The notes below the pieces were generated by a model that searched no databases, was not told where the DNA came from, and was given only the letters and a program-made list of their open reading frames with translations. From NCBI GenBank assembly GCA_916613615.1, contig OU744725.1, forward strand, positions 12,922,253 through 12,986,252: 64,000 bases of DNA. Reading direction: 5' to 3'. The stretch is from Steromphala cineraria. Lineage: Eukaryota > Mollusca > Gastropoda > Trochida > Trochidae. Below are positions 13,811 through 27,900 of this stretch, one piece after another; within the stretch, counting starts at the first letter, position 1; each line of letters begins with the position of its first letter. The translations under genes and the position numbers were made by a program.

Positions 13811-14099
13811 ATGTTTATTATATGCCTTTATGGTCGAAAATGTGATAATTTATGATCAAAAGGTCTTGACTCGAGAGTTTTCTGGCGACGTCATATCATT
13901 GTTGATCGTTACTTAGCGACGGCGATGACGTCGCGTTGATTGTAGAAGTGACGTCAAACCATTGTACACATGACGTCATCCCCTCTGTGGTATTTTCACT
14001 GACTTGAAAAAGTGATATCACACTCAGTGGCGAGATCACTTTTCTACAACTGAGAAAACTCAGTCTCTCACCGCTAAGCATATAATAAAATCGCATCAA

Positions 14100-15900
14100 A
14101 GTTAACAGGCTGGATTGAAGGGGACAGAAGCATTTTGAAGGTAATTGTAGAGCTATTTTTATGATGACGTTTTTTGTTTTGGTGGGGAAACACTTGATCG
14201 TATTGGTTCTTTTAACAATTTGCTATTAATACCAGGACGGTAAACAACTTGAAATAAGATTGGCGATGTTTATCCTTCTTTAACTGCTCTTTAATGTTTC
14301 CATATATAAGAAAATTACCTAATTATTCTAAATGACTGATTGAAAGTAAATCATGACTCATTAACTCGCAAATATAAATAACACTTTATTTCTCAAATAA
14401 AATTTTATTTTATTAAATATGCTTGATAGTAAAGGATAAAAGTGTTTTTACATAAAACAAATAGGCAAAATTGCGTTAGGATAAGATATAGATCAAATTG
14501 CGAAGGGTTATGTTTCCCTTCATATACAAAATTTAAAGGATATATCTGCATTTGTTTTACAAGATATTTTGCAATACCAATGCAATTTCTAAAGATATCA
14601 ATAGATTCAAGGTTTTTGCATTTCGGATCCCAATAATGCGTAAGTACATGTACCTGCACAATGTATGACGATACTATTGTGGTACTTTTATCTTCAGGTG
14701 TGTGATTGGAATATTTCTATTCTTCATCTTCTCAAAACTAATTTGGGCTGAGTGAGGAATACGTCGATCTCAATTGATCGTCAAATTACATCATATTTGA
14801 ATTGGACAGTTAATAAAAGTTTTTTATGCAGAAGTTTTATCACAGTCGTTCACCTACTTCGCTAGGTAAGAAAGGTAATTAATTCAGGATTGCTAGCCTA
14901 TGCCCATCGGTAGTTGGTTTGACATAAGTATGAGGCATTTGTACACAAAATGTCACATTTACCAGGCAAACTCTCAATTAAGTTGGTCCATATATGATAT
15001 GCATTGTCGCTAATTCCATAGCTAATGACTTCTTTTAGATCACGCGTACGTTTGACAATGTTGCTGTAGTTACAAATGTATATTCACAGTCACATATATA
15101 ATTTATAAATAAAGTCAAATATATAATCTCCCAGCTTCTACATACATTTCCATTTGAAAAAATCATACAATCAATATTAAAGGCTACAATGCGTCAAATA
15201 CTTTATTCAAAAGAGCACCGCGATCATAGCTTTCCTTGTTGTGTTTTGGGTCAATAAGGATAGTTTATAAATGTTTTTGAAATGCTTGAAACGGTTTCCC
15301 TATAAAGAATTAAAAAGAATTGCTTCTCATAGTTTTCAGTCAGAATTTCCTAATCCTTTGGCTTAATTTTATTCTGACCAATCATACAAACTCCATGATT
15401 ATAACGCTTGATATATTTGTTACACTTTAGATCATGGTCGGTATACCAATATCATAAGATATGTTTTATAAATGAAATGAATGGAACTGATAACCCTTTG
15501 CAAAATCCATGGTCAATGAAAACGCCGAGTATTAGATTCAATTACGCATCGATATGTTATATGGTGTCGATTACAATACATGTGTCTATCTGCAGGGATC
15601 ATCTAAGTATATGAAATATACAAATAGTTATTATAAATCTAAGTTTAAATCTCTTTGGCTTCTTTTGAATATTTTGAACCTTAGACTCAAGTTTCATGCT
15701 TTTACAATTCAGTGAGAACGTCATTGGAGAGGGGATATCTGCATAAAGGATGGAAGTTCAGTTCCCCAGAAATCTGTAAAACGTGGAAGGCACAATGTTG
15801 AAGTAAGAAATGGTCAACTTCAGAAATTTGCTTCCAAGGAATTTTTAGATTAAGATGGAAAATACAAACAGAGGAAGAAGTATGCATCGAATGTAAGTTA
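14100..15900. other. 3' flank of the minus-strand gene, no other gene seen
   Basis: No independent gene is supported. On the minus strand this is downstream of the stop codon at 15,913. AATAAA polyadenylation-type hexamers occur on the minus strand at about 15,367-15,372 and 15,201, which would give a 3' UTR of about 0.5-0.7 kb if used. Confidence 0.35.
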
Positions 15901-15912
15901 ATCACAGACAAG

Positions 15913-15983
15913 TTATGGCCGCCAGGTGAGGAAAAAGGTCACCACTCCAACAATCACCATGGTTAACAGGCTTTGCTGCGATC
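15913..15983 (-). CDS. coding exon 8: hydrophobic C-terminal signal and stop
   Basis: Acceptor GATTTCTTTCAG. It encodes SQQS, then a hydrophobic run LLTMVIVGVVTFFLTW, then Arg-Pro and TAA (15,913-15,915). A 16-17-residue apolar tail almost at the terminus, after a small-residue spacer, is the layout of GPI-anchor signals. A tail-anchored single-pass segment is the alternative. Confidence 0.85.
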
Positions 15984-18900
15984 CTGAAAGAAATCATAAA
16001 TATAATATAATACTTAACAAAATGAGAACAGCGTCAATGTATCTTATTTGACTGTATTTACATTGTATTCAAATCACAATTATAACACTAGTGTTTTGTC
16101 TGTAGAAATGGATACAAAACATATCTACTTGAAATAAAAAGGGAGCAGAGAGGGGGATTGCGGAATATTTTCCATATTTACAAAAGTACAAGTTATTTTA
16201 ATCTAGCAAATAACATACATTGGACAGAAACTTATTTTTCATAACATTTGGCAACTGGGATATCCCTTGCGTTCTATATTTTATGTGATTCGAACATAAA
16301 TTTGATACTTGTTCGGATCTTTCACATGGATTAATTTTTTACTTTCGGAAGATACAGAGCAGAAACTTACCGTCGAATGAAGACAAACCACTTGAAGACC
16401 CTGCAAAAAAATGGCTTATTATTCAAAACGGAAAATAATTCGTCACAGACAAATCATTTCATTCATTGATTATTTTCATTTCATTGTCGACTAACATCAT
16501 AGAGTCAATAAACAAATTCCAATTTGGTCAGGGAAATTTGAGTAAAGGAATAAATAGTCTACACTGAAGTCAGTTTAAGTGCACTGAAGTAAACTTTGTA
16601 GAAATGTTGCTTATCAGGCTTTACATATTTTGAATTTAAAGCAGGAAATGAAATGTTGTCTAGTTAGTGCATCTCCATAACTAATCATGACATGACAACT
16701 CAGCAAACGAAACCTGTATTCTTATTCTGTATAGTTATGTTTCTTTAATGGTTTTTAATAAGGTAAGCATACGAAAATGATAAAACATGTATAAGACATA
16801 ATTTAACTAACTTATATACTCCGTTAAAGATAATGGTTTGAAATTGAAATCGAAGAAATCTTAATTATTACACCACACATCAACTGGCAATGAAGCTCAT
16901 TATATTTTCTGTGTGCATGCAAAATTTACAAAAAATATATTCTTAATATTGATTATCCTGACACACCTTCATATGATTATGTATCTCCATATCAAATTTG
17001 ATTAAAATCTGATGATTAGTTTAAAATTTGTGAGCCGGACAGGACATGTAAAAGTTTTCTTTCAATTTGTTTGTTGGCGCGAGGAATAACTTTCGAAAAG
17101 CCAATGCCTCATTGGCAGCAGTTTTGATTGGTATAAAGATCCAACTGTTACAGCATTGCATTTAGTCACAAACAAGGCAACAATAATAGTACCATCAAAG
17201 CCATTAGTGCTTACAAAGCCTTTTGACATTATGACAAGAAGCTTCCTCTAAAAGGTGGAGGCTGAAGATTTTAAAATTTGCAATAATAAATGAAGCCCTA
17301 AGAAGAGATTAAAAGGAGGGTGGAAAAAGTTTGACATGTTCATATAATACTACAGTACTGTAACAACAAACCATGCTCACCTTGGCAAGTCCCTTTGTTG
17401 CACGTTGCCTGGTCTGCACTGCCCCCCTGACATGATGACCCCCCGTCGGGAGGAGGGTTGTTGCATTGCCGGGTCCGACTCTTCTGCCCCGCCCCACAGG
17501 TTTTACTGCACTCCGTCCATGAGCCCCAGTTGCCCCAGTTTCCATCGACTGTGGCTGCTACCATCATAAATCCATATAACAAACCGGTTACAAGAGAAAA
17601 CTTGAGTTACAGAAAGGAAGGGTACACAAGTCATGTTAAATACGTTACAATATATACCTTGTCTGATAACACCTTCTTGATATGAAATGCGTTAGGTCAA
17701 GGGTGTAGTTTGTCCAGTTCTCGATGGACCTGGACATTCAACTTGCCTGTCATTATGTTATGTCACATGGTTAAACCCAAACTCACGCTTATGACGTCAT
17801 AGCATTATGATAGTACGATAGAAATAAATCTATTCTTAATCGGAAATAGTTTCTTGAAAAATATATAATTTGGATATGTTTTTATATCAGATCCAAAATA
17901 TGTTTTTGGTTACAACTTTCTGAAACAAAGGCTCCTTATGTATTTTGGAAAGTCAGTTTTGATGCGAACTGATGCACAGTAAGTGAAGCGCTATGCCCGT
18001 GTGACATATCTCGCTTCGTAAATTAGGATGACTTTTTTATATCGAATTCGAAAGTATACATTGGCACTGCAAAATGTTAACAGTTAAAATCGTAAACACC
18101 GTGACGCGTTCGATTTCCTCAAAGGGAGATAATCGCGTTTCAAATGGAGGTAATAGGTTCGGTCCTACTTTTGCTAAGTATATGATAAATCGCTTGATCT
18201 CATACAAGCAATATCTCCAGTGGAACCTAGTTTTGGATGATAATATGTTGTTCAATAACTTTTCAGCTAGCTAGCTTACGGAGGTAAATTTGTCCAAGTA
18301 TCGAAAATAAGATGTAGTCTTCTCTAGCACATTACTCTTTGTATATTAAAGTTTCCAAAAATGAAAGCCTTAGGGGCCGGTAAAAAAAACCGGCCCACCC
18401 CTCCCTGTAATAAATGACCGGTCCCTAACATATGGACAGTATACGAATGGTTACTAACCTCTATAATCTCCAGATAACGGAATACATCTCAACATAAGAT
18501 ACTTAATACGTATACTTTGCTTCACCAAATTGTTCAGTTGAGCATTTTCCGCAAAAATCCCTATCACGTCGTTTTCGGCCTCAATACTGACCGCTGTTGA
18601 TCTCGTGATTTGTCAAAAAAGTGACGTATCAAAGGAAACGAGAAAAAAATTGAATTCTAGAATATTCATAATTGGTCTAAATGCCAGACAAGGTTATGGT
18701 TTACAAATGTCCAAAGTTTGGTTGATCCGACGTAACGGTTTTTGAGATAATTGAACGGACAGATGGACAGGAGGGCGGATGGAATGGCCGCTTCATATGT
18801 GCAGCTACTTCGTCTACAAATCTTAACCTTCCATTTTGCAAGTATTCGTCAACGTTCTTGGTAAAGATAACAGAACGAACATTTCACACTTTAAAAAATG

Positions 18901-21900
18901 GGCGCAGTATTGACTGATCACGTTCACCATTTGTTCCTTTTTTGTTCTTTATTAATTATTACAACTCATATGTTACATTTGTCTGATATGTTAATAGAAT
19001 TCAGCATTGATACTGCATGTTGATATTTGATAGAGATGACATAAATAACAGCTTTGCAGCATATGGATTCGAACCCATACCTCCATATTCTCATTGGATC
19101 ATTGTATATGCTACGATATGTCACCCCTTGATGTTGATGGTTTGAGACAACAACTATTAATTGGAGGCAATTAAAGTTACTTGTGCAATCAGCGACGCTG
19201 TTCTCAAATCATCATTTTGGCAAAGGCATTGTCATGCGAGAAGCGTTGTCATTTGCTAAAGAAATTTCAATGGATTGTGGTGCATATTTTGTCCGCCAGG
19301 GAAAACAACCGGAACCAACGGATTTGGTCTTATTAGAACAGAGGTAGTATCAACATTTTCTGACTTGATCTACCTCTTAGGGTAAAGAATGAAACTCAGA
19401 CTGCAAAATCAAATTCCCTTCTTTTTCAAATTGAAATTCACACAATCTAATCTTACTCTGTCTTAACAAAGACCTTGTGATAAACGTTAATCTCACAACA
19501 ACTAACGATTCTTAAATTACCTTCTACATCGTCTTTAACCTCAAGACTGAATGTGTTTTCGGGAAGGCCAGTGGTACCGGTGTTAAGGAGTTCCAACGTG
19601 ATCGTAGTTTTAGTTGAACACCAAGTTTGAGGGGTGGTCTGAGTACATGTATAGGTCTGCAACACAACAATAAACACAATTTTAATTATGTGAAATGACC
19701 ATTTATCAATGTCCGTGTACTCTGCTGTATCATGGTACGGGTTCAATTACACCATATTCTAGTATTGTTTCTGCAAAGATCAAAGACGTTGCTCGGCCCT
19801 TATTCCGCAAAAAAAGTTAAGTATTTATAAAACGTCATCAATGTCATGGTCCATTACGTCAATAACAATTTCCTATGACGTCACTAGAAGAGGCCTTGGT
19901 AAAGGATTTTAAAATCGCGGCTAAATGTGATTTACGAAGAATATGTTTTGAATAAAAAATATATCATACAAGAGTTAACATAGACATACTAGAAAAGTAA
20001 CAGAGTATCCCTAACCATGATGTGCGTTTGAATTAAGTATAGTATTTCAGCTAAATATTATAGAGTCAAATAACTTAGCCTTAGCCTCGTGCTTTCTATG
20101 ATAGTTCCGGACAAGCTTAAATTATTGCAAAACACATAATGGTAATGACTTTTCTATTTCCTAATTAAAAGGTCTCTCGTGTGTATTCCAATCATCAAAT
20201 AAGTGAGTTAAGATTGGACAATGACTGTATTGATCACGGTGGTGTTGTGGTTCGCATGCTGGCCTGACACGCCAAATGCCCGGGTTCGAATCCCGGTGGA
20301 AACACGAACACTTTGCAACCTTCGTCGACGTTACACTCATTTCACCCTGCTGTATAAATGGGTACGTGAACATAGGGAGAGTACGGACCTATATGACTCG
20401 AAAGTAGAATACCTTCAGGGTAATAATACCATATGATAAAACAGCTGTTGACTTCAGATCTCTGTGAATCAAATGGTTTATTGACCTCGGAAAATTATGT
20501 TCATAACTGTACCGAGGTCAATAAACCATTAGATTCACCTAAACGTCACCTCAATAATTGTATATTGTAAGACCGTAGAGCAGTCTTTACCTTAATATTA
20601 GACGTAAAAAATATTAATATCATTATCATTTATTTTTATAAAAATTTTAAAATAAAATTAATTTAATTAAATTTTTAATAAAATTATTAACGTATAGTTT
20701 ACTAACATGAGCATGAGTAAATTCGGAGTGTGACCCATCCAAAACCTTCAGAGTATAGTCGCACACATTCTCCTGGATTCTCGTGTACTTCAGACACACT
20801 GTCTTGTTTGGGTTGGTGCCGATGTATTCGAAGTATAGTTGACACACATCAACCTTGGCCCTTGTTCCATTTGGGTTTATGTTCTGCACATGGATCGTAC
20901 TGTCCCGCAGCTTGAATGTTGTACTACAGTCTTCATCCATGTAAGCTAAAAAATGGATGATTTATTACATAAATTGTTGACTACATGATATTTTTGCAAA
21001 AAGTGATGAGTAAAATTTCTCAGTCAAATTGATGAGAAGTGACTGAATTGTCTTGGGAGGAAGTTCGTAAAAATTTTCAATACAATTTGTTCACATTCAT
21101 TGAATGAGTTAGTTTGAAATGAATAAAAGTTTTTGTCTATTAATGTGAGCATTCTGCAGCCGGTTATTTTACGTGAGTTCACTTACCGGCGTATACTAGT
21201 GCAAAAACATGCAATTTGCAATGTTTTCGAGACATTTTCCAATTGTGCGTAAACATATCAGTAGGCTTACCCTAACAGTTAACCATAAAACTTTTGGCAG
21301 GTCATTGAAGTGACAAGGGGTCGATTTTTCAAAAAAAATAATTTATTTTTCTCTTCAAAGTTCTTCACAAGTTATAAACCTATTTAGTTCCGAGTCACAT
21401 TTGTTCCTATTCAATTAGTCTATGTAATTAGGCTGATATTTTTCTCACAGAGACTAAATGGACTATTTAAATTAAAATTTAAGAAAATCGGAATTTCAAT
21501 AATTAGACCCCATTTGTATGTTTAACCGTGCCAAATTTCGAAATTTTGCACCAGCGACCAACTGATCCAAAAATTGAGTCATTTTCCAAATGGACAATGA
21601 GTGATTCTTTGACAGTGCTGCTTGGGTTTCTTAATAGACGCGCACACGAACCCAAACTACATGATATCTGCACTGAAATACAAAAGCAAGTGAACTCAAG
21701 GTACGCAGCCGTAAAGTGATTTTGTCAATATTTCTGCAAACTTTTTATAACAACATTTGTTGCGAAATGATTGTTTAACACAAGAGATAAATACTATCAT
21801 GGCATTTTGATTTAGCTTGTAATGGATCTTTAAGTATCATGTATTCATAAAAAATATAGACAATGACTTGTGAGTCATCAAACTAAACGAAGCTTTATTC

Positions 21901-24900
21901 AATATATCATTTGAGGTGCCATAGGATTAGGGTCATAGGGTAAATAAAGATATGATTTATAATCCTAACTAATCAAGAAGTCGTAAACAAGCCAACAGGT
22001 TTCTCACAATTTAATGATGAACTCATTGAACTGACACCAAACTGCATACCAAGCAATAGACCCATCAGACCTTAGGAGTGAAAGGTATATATTTCCAACA
22101 AGCATTTTCATTCTCTCCAGACAGAGACAAATCAAGTCAGAACATGTTGATCGAGCCTCTGTTCTTATTAGACCATGGCTTCCAAAACGCTTCTCGCATG
22201 AAATTGGTGGTCCATATAACAATGTCGTTGTCATAATTCAGTAGCCAAAATTATAATTTTAGAACAGCGTCACTGATTGCACAACTAACTTTGATTGCCT
22301 CAAATCAAGGCATCTCCTATTCTTTCCCACAAACTCAGCTAATAAGAAAAGAGGCTGAATCAACATGTCATGATCTGATCTGCCTCTGTCGTCTAGAATG
22401 TCGTCTTCTGAAACTTGTAGGAGATTTATGTTTTTGTGTTTGTGAATCATGAATCTCAAATAACACTCAACATTTTATTTCACGCCTAACTGTACATTGA
22501 TTAAATGTAAAAAGGCAACCAGTTGTATCCTTGTGATATATAGCAATCTTTATATTTTTAAGGAACAGAAGCATCATCTATTTATCTATCTATAGTGTAT
22601 ACTCATCTTCGGCTAAACTTACATAAGCGCTAACTGTGCTAAAACCTAATCCACCCACCTATTCTCTGGGTTCCCTGCATATTGAAGACCGTTATCAGCG
22701 CCTGAACATCATTAATGGTCGCATCAGCAACCAGGCTTCTGAGCTTCATCGAAATCTCATACTGATTAGAGCAGATCTCGATTGGAGTGCTGAACGTTGA
22801 GTCTCTAGTGTACGTCTGAAAGACAATGTGACAATTTGTATATATAGTGAGGTCGCAGACAAATATTAAAAATCTCCAGAATGTATTCTTTCATCCATCT
22901 ATTTGAACACGATATGGTTGGAACTCCTCTGCTTTAACATAGGTGTTTCCGTTTCCGTGTCCAATACAGTATTCATGTCGACATGGTGTCTAGAGCTTTG
23001 AATAATTGCAAACACATATTTAAGATAAACACTTTTGTGAAGAAGCTATCGGGTAACCATCCACTTTCTTTAAATAGGGTTAGATAATAGATATAAGTCG
23101 TTAAATCTTGATCCAACCTCTGTTGGAATAAGACCAGATCTTTGGTTTTCGGTAGTTTTTCAAAAGCAGCCAAAATTGCACCACAAACTAATTGAAACAT
23201 GTCAGTAGATGAAAACGCTGTTCCCTTAGTAAGTAGTCAAATGTTTATAGCGTCGCTGGTTGCACAGCTAATTTTGATTGCATGTCATCAGTTTTATCCC
23301 TTTCTAGCCTACAAACTCGGCTAATTCAAACAGAGGCTGTATCAACATCTTGTGACTTTACCTACTTCTGTAGAATTGCAGGTACATTTTTTATTTGTTA
23401 GAAATATTATCCAGCAACACAAAACCATATGTATCCAAGCTAACTTTAAATAAAAGTACCGAGGGTACAGAAGCTCACCTTAAAATGAATGATGTGGTAA
23501 TATGGTTTAATTGTGTAACCATCTTTTATATGATAATTGATTATGGCTGCCATCATGATTTTTTTATCTTTTAAAATGCTATTCTTCTGTTGGAAACCAC
23601 TAGAGCTTGAACAAACATTAATACAAGAATGATATAATCATGATTTGTTAACAAGCAGTAGGTTTTTGTATAACTTTTTTTTATATCTATGGCTAAATTG
23701 GTGACCATCTTGGACTTTTTAATCTTCAAAATGCTACTTTTATGTGGGCATCTGTATTAATTTCATTATAATATCTTGATTGGTTTAGGAGTATTCATTT
23801 AGTCACACTCTCAACTTCCAAAGAACTAAAAAGATGATGCACATAAACATTTGGAATATATCTCTCTGACACAAATAACAAATTCAGCTAGTGATAGGTC
23901 CAATTGCCAAAGTAAACTGTCCAGGTCAATGTCTCATGTAATTCTAACTGAAGATTTCTGAATATCTTAAATCTTGACATATGTTAGTGCAATCTGATTG
24001 GTCAGAATAGGCTAGCAACATGGGGGTTTATGCTAATTACTAGATATGCTGACCTATGATGACCTCTTGCACCTGCATGTAGCTTATGTAACTTATCCTC
24101 TTATGTAAGTTACTGTAATTCCAAATAGTGAGTGTCCTCCCCTCATTTCAATATGCAATACAGATACTCTTTAGAGGAGAGTTGCAGGAGAGGGGCTGGA
24201 AGGATAGATGGGGAAAGGGGGGGGGGGGGGGGGGGGGGGGGGGATAGAAGGATTGTGGGATAGAAGAGAGGTTTGCAATGGAAGGACAGGAGAAAAAAGG
24301 GAGGAGGGAAAGGGGGGATAGAAGGGGTGGGGGTAGAAGAGAAGTTTGCAATTGAAATAATCTGGAGGTCAACTCAGTAATATGTTTATTTTAGTATCTT
24401 AACTAACAGAGAGAATTGGTGAGAAAGACTTTGTAAAAAAAGAATTGTTCAGACAGCTGTTCAATTAGTTTTGAAGATGAATATTAAATGATATCTTTTA
24501 TTAGCATGACAAACAAAATAAAAGATAATTTGTTTGTTCATGAACCAAAATTTTCAATTTGGAATATATTAATTGCATGGGAACAAAGGACTAAAAACCT
24601 AACAGTTAGTGTTGGGAGTGAACAAATTTAATCATTTTAAATGCTTTTGAAAAGGATTTGTTTGAATTGAATGATCATTATAATTATCTAGATAATCATT
24701 GTTCAGACCGTAATCAGATATAGATGATTATAAAATGTATATTTATCCCTCACTGGTTATGTTATTTGCCATATATGAAGTGTCAGGAATTATGTAAAAC
24801 GGAAAGGATTTATTAAAACAGTCATGCTTCAGGCTGTTCGCAGATAAAGATGATTCATACAGTTTTTTGTAACTGTATTTATAGTGTTGATAAATATTAC

Positions 24901-27900
24901 AACAAGCGTATCAATACAAATATAATGACATTGATTTGATTGATCAGGAAATGTATTCTTTTCAATGAATTTCATGAAATCTAATTGAAAATTCAATATA
25001 TAATTGACATATTGACCATCTTGGATTCTTGATAATAAAATAAATGTGTCTTTGTCAGGAATCACTATATAAAAAAATACTCACTTTTCAGAATGATATC
25101 TAATTGATTTAGTAGGAGTAGTACTTGGCCTGAAATCTAATTGAAAAATAATGACTTCTATGATGACATGTTGTTCCCAGAACCCCTTCAGCATGATACA
25201 ATTATCATTTATTTTTACAGGTATTTATAAAACACATGGTATTGGAACTGGAACCTGATACAAAATACCTCTATTATTAACTTATCATGTAGATTACTGA
25301 ACATAAAAGCAGATTCTTGACTTGTTAATATTAACTCATCGTGCAGATTGTTGTACACAAAAGCTGATTCTTGACTTGTTTAAGTTATTTGTAAAAAGTA
25401 TTACTATTGATAGAATACAAGTACACTTTTCATAAAGACAATTTATATACTTTCCATAAAGTCCATTATGTTCTATTTACCAATTAGGTCAGGATTACTA
25501 TGCAATATACAAGCAGGCAGGGCTGCTAGCCCCAGAGAGTGTAGCAATTTGTGTATTTGGCTTTGTGTACGTATATTTGGAGAAGCATCCTAGTGTGCTG
25601 AGCTTGTAAACCTGAACTCTTGCTAAGCCCTTATGTGTGGTATTAAAAGACTTGACGGGAGAGAACATGAATTGTTGTGAAAAATAAATATAATTTCACA
25701 AAATATAGTTAGCTTATGTCCTAAATTGATTTTGTGTCAAGAAGAACTTCTTTTAGATATAGAAATGGTACAAATATGAGTAAAACACAGGAACTGGAAC
25801 CTGATGCAAAATAACTCTTTCCACATCAACTTATCATGTAGATTGCTAAACACAAAACAAGTGACAAGTTTTGTGTAAGTTGTTATTCTTAGAAAGAACA
25901 TATCACTGTCATGAGAATACAAGTCTAATTTCCATAACTCTTATTGCATACACATGGCCATATAGCATAATGCTCTACCATATCAATTGGGTCAGGTTGA
26001 TTATGCAACAGACTAGCAGCTGACACTATGATGCTAGCAGCCTGTATTGGGATGTGTATTAGACAGCATAGTGGACTCAACAGAAATATCTGAACTCTGG
26101 TTGACCCCTTATGTGTGGTATTTAAAGGAATATAAGGGAGATACCATTGTTCAAAATCTAACATGATGTTTAATGTCATTGGGTTTTTGCAGCTAGTTGC
26201 CATAAATATTTTAAACAAATTAATTAATTACCGGGTATGTTTGTCTTTCATCTTAATGTTTTAGAAACACTTACAAATATAGAACAACTTGCATGACAAT
26301 CTTAAATATTCCATATTCAAGATAATATTATGATCAGTAAGTTCAAATTAGAGAATGCATATAGTGCGAGTGATCACTTGATGAAAGCTTAAAATTTAGT
26401 AATAATGATGTGTCTTCTGCAGCTGAAAAGTCAATATGGATGCTATCACAGCCATCTTGGATTCTCAAAACTGAAACGTCTACCTTTGTGGGAGGAATCA
26501 CAATAGGTATAACATACTACAATATGAAAATGATATCTAGATTGGTTTAGGAGAAGTAGTAATTTTCATGAAATCTCATTGAAAATTCAATATGGCTGCT
26601 ATCGCGGCCATCTTGGATTCTCAAAACTGAAACGTCTACCTTTCTGTGCGGAATCACCATAGTTATAACATACTACAATTTCAGAATGATATCTAGATTG
26701 GTTTAGAAAGAGTAGTCTTTTCATGAAATCTAATTGAAAATTCAATATGGCTGCCATAGTGGCCATCTTGGATTCTCAAAACTGAAACGTCTACCTTTCT
26801 GTGAGGAATCACCATGGGTATAACATACTACAATTTCAGAATGATATCTAGATTGGTTTAGAAAGAGTAGTCTTTTCATGAAATCTAATTGAAAATTCAA
26901 TATGGCTGCCATAGTGGCCATCTTGGATTCTCAAAACTGAAACGTCTATCTTTCTGTGAGGAATCACCATGGGTATAACATACTACAATTTCAGAATGAT
27001 ATCTGCATTCGTTTAGGAGGAGTAGTCTTTTTCGTGAAATCTAATTGAAAATTCAATATGGCTGCCATGGCGGCCATCTTGGATTCTCAAAACTGAAACG
27101 TCTACCTTTCTGTGAGGAATCACCATGGGTATAACATACTACAATTTCAGAATGATATCTGGATTCGTTTAGGAGGAGTAGTCTTTTTCGTGAAATCTAA
27201 TTGAAAATTCAATATGGCTGCCATAGCGGCCATCTTGGATTCTCAAAACTGAAACGTCTACCTTTCTGTGAGGAATCACCATGGGTATAACATACTACAA
27301 TTTCAGAATGATATCTGCATTCGTTTAGGAGGAGTAGTCTTTTTCGTGAAATCTAATTGAAAATTCAATATGGCTGCCATGGCGGCCATCTTGGATTCTC
27401 AAAACTGAAACGTCTACCTTTCTGTGAGGAATCACCATGGGTATAACATACTACAATTTCAGAATGATATCTGGATTCGTTTAGGAGGAGTAGTCTTTTT
27501 CCTGAAAGTTTACGGACGGACAGACGGACGGACAGACAGACGGACGGACGAACGGACAGACAGACGGACGACGGACGAAGCGCCATGACATAAGCTCACA
27601 TTTACTTTGTAAAGGTGAGCTAAAAACAACATCCCAAAAACTGATAAATATTATCGTTGTTCAGTACAAACGGACACAACTCGTAGTTGATGAGAAAAGT
27701 CATTTCGCGTGACTTGCATCAATACTTGATACTTTGAAAAATCGAATCAAATGAGAAAAGGAAGTTTACACTAGCATAATAATTTAAGTTTCTTTTGTTT
27801 TGTAAACACATTTCATTTGAATTTAAATATGTTTATTGAAGCACTGTTACTTAAAAGTGTAATTTTTTATGTCCAAATATGATAATATTGGTGATATGCA

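Noticed and set aside
17309..17545. Minus-strand ORF METGATGAHGR... overlapping the TSP1 exon
   Set aside because: It is a shifted-frame shadow of exon 6, whose correct frame has the six-Cys TSP1 pattern and matching splice phases.
20236..20308. Functional tRNA-Val (GAC) gene
   Set aside because: The anticodon and T arms are good, but the acceptor stem does not pair and SINE-like sequence follows.
20161..20373. Minus-strand ORF with FHRDSNPGIWRVR
   Set aside because: This peptide is the usual translation artefact of a tRNA B box (GGTTCGAATCC) read backwards. The DNA is a tRNA-derived SINE.
24148..24372. Proline-rich minus-strand ORF
   Set aside because: It is the poly(G) tract read as poly(Pro). 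Low complexity.
27365..27586. ORF with SVCLSVRPSVCLSV
   Set aside because: It is a translation of the GGAC/GACA microsatellite, a common artefact.
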